This document shows, in pieces, positions 1 to 7,344 of a stretch of 8,871 bases of DNA (its first letter is position 1; each line of letters opens with the position of its first letter). The DNA is from Candidatus Rifleibacteriota bacterium (lineage in GTDB: Bacteria > Riflebacteria > Ozemobacteria > Ozemobacterales > Ozemobacteraceae). The position numbers and the translations under genes were made by a program. The notes beneath the pieces are model-generated. The model was not told the origin of the DNA, did not search any database, and worked only from the letters and a program-made list of their open reading frames with translations. The DNA lies in the NCBI GenBank assembly GCA_029560455.1, contig JAKQKW010000231.1, positions 1 to 8,871 on the forward strand, read 5' to 3'.

Positions 1-2445
1 CCATGGCTCGACAGCCGAAAACAGTCGCCGGTAAAAAACCTCGAGCAGTTTCATTTTCAAAGCGATCAAAAAAGACGCAACGCCTTGTCGATTCAGCAGT
101 TGTTTAAAACCATCACGCCGGTGACTCTGAGACCTGACAGGGTGGTAAAAAATCATTCGGTTCATTTTGGTGGCGACCTGTATTTCATATATTGTGAATT
201 TGTACAACCCACCCCGGAGTTTGCTGGTTTTATAGGCATTTTTCGAGGAAGAGAATTGTCAGATGCTTTTTTGAACAATGAGGTCAGACACAAGTATCCG
301 AAATGCCGCACTGTAGCTAAGCCCATGCATATTCAAAAATACGAAAAAATGCCGGCAATTGAACACAGCGGCATAACAAGGCTGCCCGACCGGATCGTAT
401 TGACGGCGCCGGCCGATCAACGCTATATCAGGCATGTTCTCCATGGCGGCGGTTATACTCTGCGAAATCCTGATGCGAACTGCATGTTTTTCAACGAGTA
501 TCATCTGCCCCTGTCAGCCATGCAGCACCCTTTCTCGAAAATCAGGCCATGGTTAAAGGTTCTGGCGGCGATGGTTCTCGGTATTTCATGGCTTCTCTGT
601 CTGCATTTTATGCTTTTCGGGATCAGTCTTGAAGTAAGCTTCAAGCGCAGAATTCTGGTTTCTACAATGGTTGCCGCTGTTTTTCCGTTCGTTTCTTTCG
701 CGGCAATTTTTTATCTGCATCAGGAGTACGAAGTCTTTCTCAAAAAAATAAACATGCTGCAGCACGTTAATACGCGCCTTGCCACGGTCAACAATGAACT
801 GGACCAGTATCTGACCTGGATAGAAGACAGCATTTCAATTCATTCACAGCAGATCAACGCAAAAAACATCAGCGATGAAGACGAAATCATAAGGATCTTC
901 AAAGCCATCGGGCAGCAGGTACCAGTTTCCAGAATGGCTTTGCAAAGCGGTTCCGGGCAGCTGGTGCTCGATTTTCCGCAAAGAAGCTCTATTGAATCAG
1001 GAAACGACTCTTCAGAAGTCGTCGAAAAGTTTTTTCCACGCAAAGCTCTTGAACTGCTGCGGGAACGCCCGCCTTTGCAGCGCAGACGCCAGGATCAGAT
1101 TGAACTGCCTGGGGCACTGCTGAAAATTTCGCTTATCGGTGATTCTCTGGTGGCAAACGGTTCCTTTTTCAACATAGATCAGTCAGGGTTCCCCGTCCGG
1201 ATCTCTAATACAAGAGTGGTTGACGAGAATGCAGCAGATCAACCAACTCTTGGTCTTGTTTTCAGTCGCTGTGAGCCGGCACCGGTATTGCGCACCTACT
1301 TTAATCAGAGCGTTTTTGCCAAAGAAAACTTTTCTGAAGTTTTCGGCGGATACCTGATCCGTTATGCTTTTACGCCGGTTGAAAAAACCGGTCTGCCCTA
1401 TATATGGCAGGGCAGCGGCTATGCCCGGCAGCCTCAAATCGTTATGGCAGCCGAAAACCAGAAATCAGAAACGAAAATTATCAAAAATCTGCAGGGAAAC
1501 GAAGAAATACTGATAAACCGGCTCAATAATGGCATGCCCCACAATGCAATTGCGCTTGCCACTCCAATACGTGCCACAACTGCTTTCAGCAACACCTTTC
1601 TGGCAGCCATCGGAAGTATAATTTATCTGTTGACCGTTTTTTATCTGGTGAACCGGTTACTTGACCTGTTTTTTGTGCAGCCGGTCATGGCCATGGCCGG
1701 CTGCGCCGAACAGATCGCAAGGGGCAGTAACAACTGGTCTCTGCAGCTCAACACAGGCGATGAACTTACTGACCTCAATCTCAGTTTTTCACGCCTGGTT
1801 ACCGGTTTGCAGCAGCGCGACATGTTAAAAGACTATTTATCTGATGACGCTTTTTCTGATATTGCCGACACAAGCAGCGAAAAACTTGCGCCAGGTGGTG
1901 AATATCGTGAAGCAACCATTATTTTTGCGGCCATCAGCGATTATCAGAAACTGACCGCGGGTTGCAGCGCTGCCGAAAGTATCAAGATACTGAATCAGTA
2001 TATCGGCATCGGCGATCAGATAGTCAGAAAGCATGGTGGCAGTATCGACAAGATTCTCAACCACACTCTGATGCTGGTATTTAGAAGCTCACCGACAGAC
2101 AGCATATCACATGCACTGCGTGCCTCACAGACAGCCATAGAGCTGGCAGAAGCAACTGCAAACTCTATGGGCACAGGCATTTATGCCGGCATTTCATCCG
2201 GCACCGTCATTTCGGGCAAAATCGGTTCGTATCAGGGAAAGCTGGACTACACAGTGATTGGCGACCCGGTTAACCTGGCTGCCCGCCTGAAAGTAGAAGC
2301 AGCCGACAGTAATACCGGAATAATCATTTCGGGCACTACCATGCGGCTGCTCAAAGGGAAGGGCCGGGTTAATTTTCTGCGGCGCTGCTCACTGAAGGGC
2401 AAAGCCCGCGAATATAACATCTACGAGCTTTGCGACCTGCGTTAG
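1..2445 (+). CDS. Membrane-bound class III cyclase-like sensor protein, probably catalytically inactive (5' end outside window)
   Basis: The frame is open from base 1 with no stop, so the gene is cut by the window edge; the TTG at 85 is only the first start-like codon and has no ribosome site of note. Seen in order: a soluble region; two adjacent hydrophobic helices (about 550-615 and 652-717) separated by a basic SFKRR loop; a long soluble region (about 718-1590); a third helix (about 1591-1653); a HAMP-like linker (about 1654-1824); and a C-terminal class III adenylate/guanylate cyclase fold (about 1906-2442). The positive-inside rule puts both soluble regions outside and HAMP plus cyclase in the cytoplasm. 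The cyclase fold keeps the substrate/transition-state segment DYTVIGDPVNLAARL, but both metal-binding Asp positions are changed: FADI has become FAAI (1924-1935), and the usual KxxGD has become KILNH (2050-2064). Cyclase activity is therefore unlikely; a signalling or protein-binding role is inferred. The stop overlaps the convergent gene's stop. Confidence 0.88.
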   Translation, partial: PWLDSRKQSPVKNLEQFHFQSDQKRRNALSIQQLFKTITPVTLRPDRVVKNHSVHFGGDLYFIYCEFVQPTPEFAGFIGIFRGRELSDAFLNNEVRHKYPKCRTVAKPMHIQKYEKMPAIEHSGITRLPDRIVLTAPADQRYIRHVLHGGGYTLRNPDANCMFFNEYHLPLSAMQHPFSKIRPWLKVLAAMVLGISWLLCLHFMLFGISLEVSFKRRILVSTMVAAVFPFVSFAAIFYLHQEYEVFLKKINMLQHVNTRLATVNNELDQYLTWIEDSISIHSQQINAKNISDEDEIIRIFKAIGQQVPVSRMALQSGSGQLVLDFPQRSSIESGNDSSEVVEKFFPRKALELLRERPPLQRRRQDQIELPGALLKISLIGDSLVANGSFFNIDQSGFPVRISNTRVVDENAADQPTLGLVFSRCEPAPVLRTYFNQSVFAKENFSEVFGGYLIRYAFTPVEKTGLPYIWQGSGYARQPQIVMAAENQKSETKIIKNLQGNEEILINRLNNGMPHNAIALATPIRATTAFSNTFLAAIGSIIYLLTVFYLVNRLLDLFFVQPVMAMAGCAEQIARGSNNWSLQLNTGDELTDLNLSFSRLVTGLQQRDMLKDYLSDDAFSDIADTSSEKLAPGGEYREATIIFAAISDYQKLTAGCSAAESIKILNQYIGIGDQIVRKHGGSIDKILNHTLMLVFRSSPTDSISHALRASQTAIELAEATANSMGTGIYAGISSGTVISGKIGSYQGKLDYTVIGDPVNLAARLKVEAADSNTGIIISGTTMRLLKGKGRVNFLRRCSLKGKAREYNIYELCDLR

Positions 2446-3176
2446 AAGCACTGCATTTCGATGGCGAAACCATCTTTATGCTCAGGGCAGCGGAAAATGT
2501 AGAGACAGCCTGCGTCACCCCACATCAGCCCAGCGCCAGATTCAGAATCTATCTGGGCAACAAATTCAGCCGGTTTGCCGCAGACCGGGCAGACCTGAGT
2601 GCCTTCACCCTGAATCCAGATCGGGTAGCCACCTATGCTGGTGAATGGTTCCATTTCACAGCCGATTTCCTGGCCGATTTCTTCGTAGATGCTGACCGGA
2701 TCTTCGCCGTCGATTTCTTCGCAAAGGGCTGCCACTTCCGGGTAATTCGCTTCAAGCGACTCGTAATCAGGCAGATTTGCAACCTTTGTGAGAGAGCATG
2801 AGCAGGGTTTAAATTTCTTGTCAACGCCAATACCATCGACGAACTTTTCAGCCGCCGGGGTCTGCCAGGTTTTAATCAGCCACTGGCCCTTTTCTTCTGC
2901 GGGGCGGCCGATTGGCATGCAATTAAAACAGTAGAAAACGCAGTGCAGAGGCCCGTTCGCCTTTTTACCTGGTTGCGGCGGGCAAAATTGAAAAACGAAA
3001 CTGAGCGGTTTGTTACAACCGGGGCAGATCGGGGCTTTTTCGCCGGCCTCTGCATAAGCCGGACCACCGAATCTGGTATCAACCGCCAGTTTTGCGTTAA
3101 AACCGGGTTTATCTGGAGAAACCCTCAGACATTCACGTTTGAGGCCGTTCAAAGCACGTTTCAACTTCTCACTCAT
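2442..3176 (-). CDS. DUF1963/YwqG-like cysteine-rich protein, 244 aa
   Basis: This is a soluble protein with no signal peptide or membrane helix. It contains two similar modules, each with a GG-P motif followed by a CPxC knuckle, a KP-(hydrophobic)-F-V-x-Q strand and a second Cys pair. Module 1 has RFGGP (residues 35-39), C51/C54, LSFVFQF and C83/C86. Module 2 has SIGGYP (180-185), C196/C199, AEFVAQI, then DAGCLYIF and C230/H233. The order of these motifs, and the WGDAGCLYIFRCPEH ending, fit DUF1963/YwqG-type proteins; a resemblance to the PDCD2 fold is possible. The Cys/His pairs suggest two zinc-binding sites (inference). The biochemical function of the family is not established. The start is well supported: AAGGAG lies just upstream of the ATG. 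It is the last gene of the minus-strand cluster, 24 bp after the SnoaL-like gene, and its TAA overlaps the stop of the convergent cyclase-like gene. No terminator hairpin is visible between the two. Confidence 0.8.
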   Translation of the reverse strand: MSEKLKRALNGLKRECLRVSPDKPGFNAKLAVDTRFGGPAYAEAGEKAPICPGCNKPLSFVFQFCPPQPGKKANGPLHCVFYCFNCMPIGRPAEEKGQWLIKTWQTPAAEKFVDGIGVDKKFKPCSCSLTKVANLPDYESLEANYPEVAALCEEIDGEDPVSIYEEIGQEIGCEMEPFTSIGGYPIWIQGEGTQVCPVCGKPAEFVAQIDSESGAGLMWGDAGCLYIFRCPEHKDGFAIEMQCF

Positions 3177-3200
3177 GGTTTTCTCCTTGTAATTGAGAGA

Positions 3201-3575
3201 CTACTTCGGCATCGGGCCAAAGTGCTCGTTAATTATCTGCCAGTTGCCATTTTCGCAAACCCAGACGACAGTTGCGCGGCCGGGATTGGTAAAACGCTTG
3301 CCCTGCAGGGTACCCGACCAGACATATTCGAATGTGCCTGAGGCAAAATTTTCGGTAATTATGTTCCATTTCAGGTTGGAAATATTGAAGCTTTCGTCTC
3401 TGATTATCGAAAAAGTCTTGCCGATGGCACCTGAAACCTGCTCTTTACCGTAATAGGTAGCCTCGGTAAAAATCACCGTGGCGCGCTGGTGAAAAAAAGG
3501 GGCGGCGGCTTCCCAGCTCTGGGTTGCCAGCGCGTCGATGTAATCATAAAAAATCTTTTCTAACTTATTCTGCAT
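3201..3575 (-). CDS. SnoaL/NTF2-like small protein (DUF4440-type), 124 aa
   Basis: The length and pattern fit the NTF2-like cone fold: an N-terminal helix (residues about 1-20, KLEKIFYDYIDALATQSW), a short turn with FFHQRATVIFTEATYYGKEQ, then alternating beta strands ending in RATVVWVCENGNWQIINEHFG. The VWV...W.I...H closing strand pair is typical of SnoaL_3/DUF4440 proteins, which include isomerases, hydrolases and ligand-binding proteins; family membership alone does not give a substrate. No signal peptide or membrane segment is seen. The ATG is preceded by a weak AGGG-containing ribosome site. It lies 31 bp after the ECF S component and 24 bp before the DUF1963-like gene, so it is probably co-transcribed with the transporter. 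A role in handling the imported compound is only a guess from position. Confidence 0.82.
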   Translation of the reverse strand: MQNKLEKIFYDYIDALATQSWEAAAPFFHQRATVIFTEATYYGKEQVSGAIGKTFSIIRDESFNISNLKWNIITENFASGTFEYVWSGTLQGKRFTNPGRATVVWVCENGNWQIINEHFGPMPK

Positions 3576-3606
3576 ATATAAACCCTATCAATAAAGCATG
3601 CGGTGG

Positions 3607-4206
3607 TCAACCATGTTTGCCCGAAAGCGACTGGTTGTCACTGGTATCAAGATTTTGCGAACCGGCAGTCATGGCTTTCCAGAGAGCAAGGCCACCGACT
3701 ATCCCGGACAGCCCCTGAATAGCATTGGGCAAAAGGGCAATAAAGGCCGCTCCGGGGTCAGTAATGTTGAACATCGGAATCTGCCGGCCGAGCAGCGGGT
3801 AAATAAAGGCCTCAAAAAGGTAATAGCCGGCTACCATGCAGAAACCGCCGACCAAAGCCGCCGTTACCGGTCGAACCAGGGAGTTTGAGGCGGAGTTTCG
3901 TGCAATGATTCCGGTGATCCAGCCTTCAAAGCCTTTAACAATAAAAGTCGCCGGAATATAGACTGGAAAACCTATTGCGTCAGCAATGGCTGAACCAAAG
4001 GCGCCGGCAATAAACCCGGCACGAGGACCAAGCCAGAGACCGGCGAGAATGATAAAAACATCACCAATATTGAAATAACCGTTGGTTGCCGGAATCGGAA
4101 CTCGCACCAGCATTGTGGTTACGGCGGTCAATGCAGTAAGCGCCGCAATCACAGCGGTTTCTGCAAATTTAGACTTTATCCGGGGCATCTGAATCTCTAC
4201 TTTCAT
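3607..4206 (-). CDS. ECF transporter S component (substrate-binding membrane subunit), 199 aa
   Basis: This is a hydrophobic protein with about five to six membrane helices. It contains the recognisable segment VPIPATNGYFNIGD, followed by a GLWLGPRAGFIAGAFGSAIAD loop region and FPVYIPATFIVKGFEGW, which matches the PF07155-type S components (a family that includes predicted vitamin and pyrimidine-precursor binders). S components bind a micronutrient and deliver it through an energizing module of T subunit and ATPases. The substrate cannot be read from the sequence. The start overlaps the upstream T-like gene by 38 bp; an alternative ATG at 4188 (residue 7, MPRIKSK) would reduce the overlap to 20 bp, and neither has a strong ribosome site. 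The T-like protein and ATPase genes lie directly upstream, which fits a dedicated (group I-like) ECF importer. The polar C-tail (SQNLDTSDNQSLSGKHG) is probably cytoplasmic or disordered. Confidence 0.9.
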   Translation of the reverse strand: MKVEIQMPRIKSKFAETAVIAALTALTAVTTMLVRVPIPATNGYFNIGDVFIILAGLWLGPRAGFIAGAFGSAIADAIGFPVYIPATFIVKGFEGWITGIIARNSASNSLVRPVTAALVGGFCMVAGYYLFEAFIYPLLGRQIPMFNITDPGAAFIALLPNAIQGLSGIVGGLALWKAMTAGSQNLDTSDNQSLSGKHG

Positions 4207-4930
4207 CTATCTGTTCAATTTCATTAACCATAACAGGAATCGGCTCAAAAGTCAGAATTATGCAGGCAAAAATCCATTGCGAAATACTTCGAACAAACCA
4301 CATTGGCCACTTTACAAGTGGTGAAATGCCATACCAGTCATCTCGACAGCGCGGCAGCAGCAGGTCGGGGTTTTCTTCGCGCCAGACGAGAAGCATCTTC
4401 GGAATGACTTCCCCAACATGCTGACAGATCCGCAGTGCCAGCGCAAGATGCAGACCGGCTTCCCTGAATCTTCCGCGTGTTCTGGTGAGTCTGTTCATCA
4501 GGTTACTGACCGAAAATGAGTTCAAAAAGGTCAGAGAATAAGGAAAGACAGCAAGAATATTGAAATAGACGCGCAACAGGCGAAAGTTGTCAGCAGTATC
4601 GGCAGGGAAAATAGCCGGCAGGGCCAGGCGAAGAACTGCGCCGCTGACAACTGTCGTAATGGCCATGGCATAAGCGGCAGCGAGATAATCGAGGAGTTTT
4701 GCCGTTCCGAGAGAGGGCAGACAGCAGGCCCAGACAAAGAAAGTTATCAATGGCCAGGCAAGCATTGGCCCGAGAGTTTCGGGTAGATGCTGCCCCATAG
4801 CAGCACCAATAAAGGCGGCCGGCCGATTTGAGAAAAGCGGATAGCCGATCAGCATGAGAACGGCAATTTTCAGCCACCATGGCCGCAAATGCTGAAGTTT
4901 GAGAAATGCCGGCAATTCAAAGGCGTTCAT
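4169..4930 (-). CDS. Divergent ECF transporter T component-like membrane protein (EcfT), 253 aa
   Basis: The protein has hydrophobic segments at about residues 18-33, 52-74, 79-108, 119-140 and 208-230, with an amphipathic, basic-rich region between the last two. EcfT proteins have this plan: membrane helices plus long cytoplasmic coupling helices that carry X-R-G motifs and contact the two ATPases. The stretch around LALALRICQHVGEVIPKMLLVWREE resembles the EcfT coupling helix, but the usual A-R-G appears as W-R-E here. An isolated TRG occurs earlier (residues 151-153). The assignment therefore rests mostly on position between a fused ATPase and an S component, plus topology, and the sequence itself is strongly diverged. 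The start overlaps the ATPase gene end by 14 bp, and the 3' end overlaps the S-component gene by 38 bp, implying tight translational coupling. The acidic C-terminus (EIEQIDESRDSDAPDKV) is probably cytoplasmic. Confidence 0.7.
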   Translation of the reverse strand: MNAFELPAFLKLQHLRPWWLKIAVLMLIGYPLFSNRPAAFIGAAMGQHLPETLGPMLAWPLITFFVWACCLPSLGTAKLLDYLAAAYAMAITTVVSGAVLRLALPAIFPADTADNFRLLRVYFNILAVFPYSLTFLNSFSVSNLMNRLTRTRGRFREAGLHLALALRICQHVGEVIPKMLLVWREENPDLLLPRCRDDWYGISPLVKWPMWFVRSISQWIFACIILTFEPIPVMVNEIEQIDESRDSDAPDKV

Positions 4931-6179
4931 GGCTTATCTCGACCAGTTCAGGTTCGATCTGTTTCAACTTCAGATTACTCCTGGTAAAATCGTGCCATTC
5001 AGGCTGGTGCGATATGATTCCGACGCCGGTCCCGAGCTGGTGGGCAAGTCTGCATGTGTTAAAAACAAGCTTTCCGGCATCATGCCGCGACAGCCCCCAG
5101 CCGGGCTCATCGAGCAGGAGCAGAGCAGGTTTTTCGACAAGTCTGGCGGCTATCAAGCAGGCTTTGCCAGCCAGCAGAGAACTCCATACCCGAGTGTCAT
5201 CTGAAGATTTCCCGGAACACACTGACTGCATGAGTTCGCGAAAAAGCCGGGTTACCTGTTCAAAAAGCTCTTTAGAGGCTGAAAACACTCTCATGAGATA
5301 CTCGGATGGAGCCAGGGCAAACAGCTGGGTAATCGACTCCTGAAACAAAAGCCTGACCATGCTGTTGCCATCAGAGTTCACGATAAAGGCTCTACCGGAG
5401 CTGACCGGTAAAATGCCGGCAAGAAGGCGGGCAAAAATACTCTTGCCAACACCATTGTCACCGGTAAGTAAAAATGGCGAAAAAATCTCGCCAGGCTCGG
5501 AAGCCCATGAATACTGCAGTCTGCTTGCCGCATGAAAAACCGGAAACTGGATTTCGGGAAAATCTATCAGAGGTCTGTTGATCTGCAGATTTAACGGCAA
5601 TGGTGCAACTGGCTCGAATTTGTCACTGTGCGAATGAGCGTCAAGGTGGTCACCGCGCAGTATAAGCGCTTCAACTTTTTTATCTGAGGCTTCATAGTTT
5701 TCGCAAAGATTCAACCAGAATTTGTGGCGGGCGGGATTAAGCCAGAAAATCGGGTTACAAGCTGTAAGAACGCTGACGTGGCGGCATTGAGCCTCGGCTT
5801 TGGCAAAATTGAGCAGCAGCAGCTCCCCGCCGGAAAGCGTGCTTACTGGTTGAGTCAGCATTTTCGTGGTCAGTCCATATTTTTCAATCAGCGTGGCAGC
5901 ATCAGTTTCGCCGGCACTTCTGCCGGACTGACTCAGGGCTGAAGTCAGTATCTGCATGGCGTTTGGCAGTGCCAGGCCCTGAGCCGGGTCAGGGGTAATA
6001 ACTGCCTGGGGTCTGCTTTGCTTCAAGCCGCCAAGCCATTGTGAAAAACCTCTGAAAAATTCACCGCGACCGGCGGCCATTTTTGGAAAAAAGATGCCGG
6101 TTGATTGAACGAAATGATCAACCAGCCCTTCGTAAGTATCGAAGGCAGAGATGGTCATTTTTTTTTCGGCAGAATTCAT
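4917..6179 (-). CDS. Fused two-domain ECF-type ABC ATPase with one predicted functional composite site, 420 aa
   Basis: Two ABC domains sit in one chain. The C half has a clear Walker A GDNGVGKS (residues 240-247), a Q-loop Gln (LLFQES, Q280), Walker B ALLLLDEP (352-359) and an H-switch (IISHQ, H391). Its signature position reads about LLAGK (335-339) in place of LSGGQ. The N half has a good signature LSGGE (115-119), but the Walker A equivalent looks like GRGEFF (37-42, Lys to Glu), the Q-loop Gln is missing (ITPDP) and Walker B DEP is CNP (141-143). The halves are complementary, so one ATP site is predicted. The role inferred from the T-like and S genes downstream is energizing an ECF importer, combining EcfA and EcfA'. 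The ATG at 6179 has no clear ribosome site; an in-frame ATG at residue 8 follows a run of nine A. It lies 54 bp after the EamA gene and overlaps the T-like gene by 14 bp. Confidence 0.85.
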   Translation of the reverse strand: MNSAEKKMTISAFDTYEGLVDHFVQSTGIFFPKMAAGRGEFFRGFSQWLGGLKQSRPQAVITPDPAQGLALPNAMQILTSALSQSGRSAGETDAATLIEKYGLTTKMLTQPVSTLSGGELLLLNFAKAEAQCRHVSVLTACNPIFWLNPARHKFWLNLCENYEASDKKVEALILRGDHLDAHSHSDKFEPVAPLPLNLQINRPLIDFPEIQFPVFHAASRLQYSWASEPGEIFSPFLLTGDNGVGKSIFARLLAGILPVSSGRAFIVNSDGNSMVRLLFQESITQLFALAPSEYLMRVFSASKELFEQVTRLFRELMQSVCSGKSSDDTRVWSSLLAGKACLIAARLVEKPALLLLDEPGWGLSRHDAGKLVFNTCRLAHQLGTGVGIISHQPEWHDFTRSNLKLKQIEPELVEISHERL

Positions 6180-6233
6180 ATTGTCATAGCAACTCTGTGA
6201 AGTCAGAAAGCGCGGCGCCTGTATTATTATATT

Positions 6234-7145
6234 CTATTTTTTCAGCCAGCCGTAGGTGCCGATCGAGGCCAGAATCAGGGTGCCCCCGGCACAGGCCATC
6301 AGTGACGGGGTTTCACCGGTAGCGAAGGCGACCCAGACAGGGTTGAGCACCGCTTCTGTCATCGCGAGAATAACCCCTTCAAGAGCCCCTACTTTTGAAA
6401 TACCGAGCGTGAAAAGAGTATAAGGCAGGCCAAGCTGGAAAAGGCCCATAAACACCAGGATTTTCCAATAATATGGGGTGATTCCGGCAAGATCTGTCAT
6501 CCAGGGCAGGCAAATGATTATGGTAAGCAGGTTTCCGAGAATCACGGCAGGAAAGGCAAGCGAAACATCGCGCGGCTGACCGGGTGCGAAGGCCCCCTTC
6601 CCCGGAATTTTCGAAAGCGAACGCATAAAAACCGCGTTCAGGGCGCAGGCAATACCGGAAAGAACGCCGAGAATATTGCCCCACCAGCCTTCAGTGGTCA
6701 GCTGTTCGCCAAAAAACATGAAAATGCCTATCAGACAGCCGAAAAGGGCGAGCCATTCTCTGGGGCGAACCGGTTCGCCGAGCAGCGGCACTGAAAGCAG
6801 AGCGACATACATCGGGGCCGCATACTGAAGAAGAATCGCATTGGCAGCGGTTGTATAGCGGGTGGCCGAGATAAAGAGAACCAGCATCATCGCGTAGCAG
6901 AAGGCCGAGCCCCAGGCCCGGCGAAAGCCAAAAGCCCGCCGCGCAGTGTGAGCCGCCTGCTTCAGGCTGCCACAGGCAAAAACGTAATAACCCGCCATGA
7001 CGAAAAGGGTAAAGACGCTGCGATAACCGGTGATCAGCAGCGGGTTGACGCCGGGCATCGATTTTACACAGACGCCGGAAAAGCTCCATAAAAGGGCTGC
7101 TGACAGAACCAGTAGAACCCCAACCCCACGATCAGTGAATGCCAT
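6234..7145 (-). CDS. EamA/DMT-superfamily transporter (RhaT-like), 303 aa
   Basis: The protein has about ten membrane helices in two repeats, as expected for the drug/metabolite transporter superfamily. The first repeat begins GVLLVLSAALLWSFSGVCVK and includes NAILLQYAAPMYVALLSVPLLGEPVRPREW; the second begins GWWGNILGVLSGIACALNAVFMRSL and ends with GALEGVILAMTEAVLNPVWVAFATGE, the usual helix-9/10 region with a conserved E-hydrophobic-P-V pattern. Most members export or import metabolites, and the substrate is not readable here. I chose the ATG at 7145, which has AAAGG about 11 bases upstream. The frame also opens at a TTG (7175), giving 10 extra residues, but that has no better ribosome site. 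It is the first gene of the minus-strand cluster, 54 bp before the ATPase gene, so co-transcription with the ECF genes is likely. Whether it handles the same compound is unknown. Confidence 0.87.
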   Translation of the reverse strand: MAFTDRGVGVLLVLSAALLWSFSGVCVKSMPGVNPLLITGYRSVFTLFVMAGYYVFACGSLKQAAHTARRAFGFRRAWGSAFCYAMMLVLFISATRYTTAANAILLQYAAPMYVALLSVPLLGEPVRPREWLALFGCLIGIFMFFGEQLTTEGWWGNILGVLSGIACALNAVFMRSLSKIPGKGAFAPGQPRDVSLAFPAVILGNLLTIIICLPWMTDLAGITPYYWKILVFMGLFQLGLPYTLFTLGISKVGALEGVILAMTEAVLNPVWVAFATGETPSLMACAGGTLILASIGTYGWLKK

Positions 7146-7344
7146 TTTTGCTGTAACCTTTGAGAATATCTGCAAAAGCGAGATTAATCAGAGAACAGAT
7201 TATCCGGCATTTAGGATAAAAAATCGAGTCAAATTTTGAGACAGCCTTCAATGCGCAGCTGGGCGCAATCCGAGAATGTTCTCATAAAAAGATCAGAACT
7301 CACCAAAACCGCTTAAAGCGAAAGCAATATGGTTCAAGCCGCGT

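Noticed and set aside
85..87. TTG as the real start of the cyclase-like gene
   Set aside because: The same frame is open to base 1 with no stop, the TTG has no clear ribosome site, and the topology requires an upstream membrane segment or signal sequence; the gene is cut by the window edge.
2430..2801. Plus-strand 123-aa frame and other frames opposite the DUF1963-like gene
   Set aside because: It is a shadow of the well-supported minus-strand gene, without a ribosome site or family features.
7146..7175. TTG start giving a 313-aa EamA protein
   Set aside because: There is no good ribosome site before the TTG, and the extra 10 residues are not typical of the family; the ATG at 7145 is preferred, but this is not certain.
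7146..7340. Riboswitch in the leader of the transporter cluster
   Set aside because: ECF importers are often riboswitch-controlled, so I looked for cobalamin, TPP, FMN, preQ1 and THF-type cores, but saw no recognisable conserved core or expression-platform terminator. A covariance-model search of 7146-7345 (minus strand) would be decisive.
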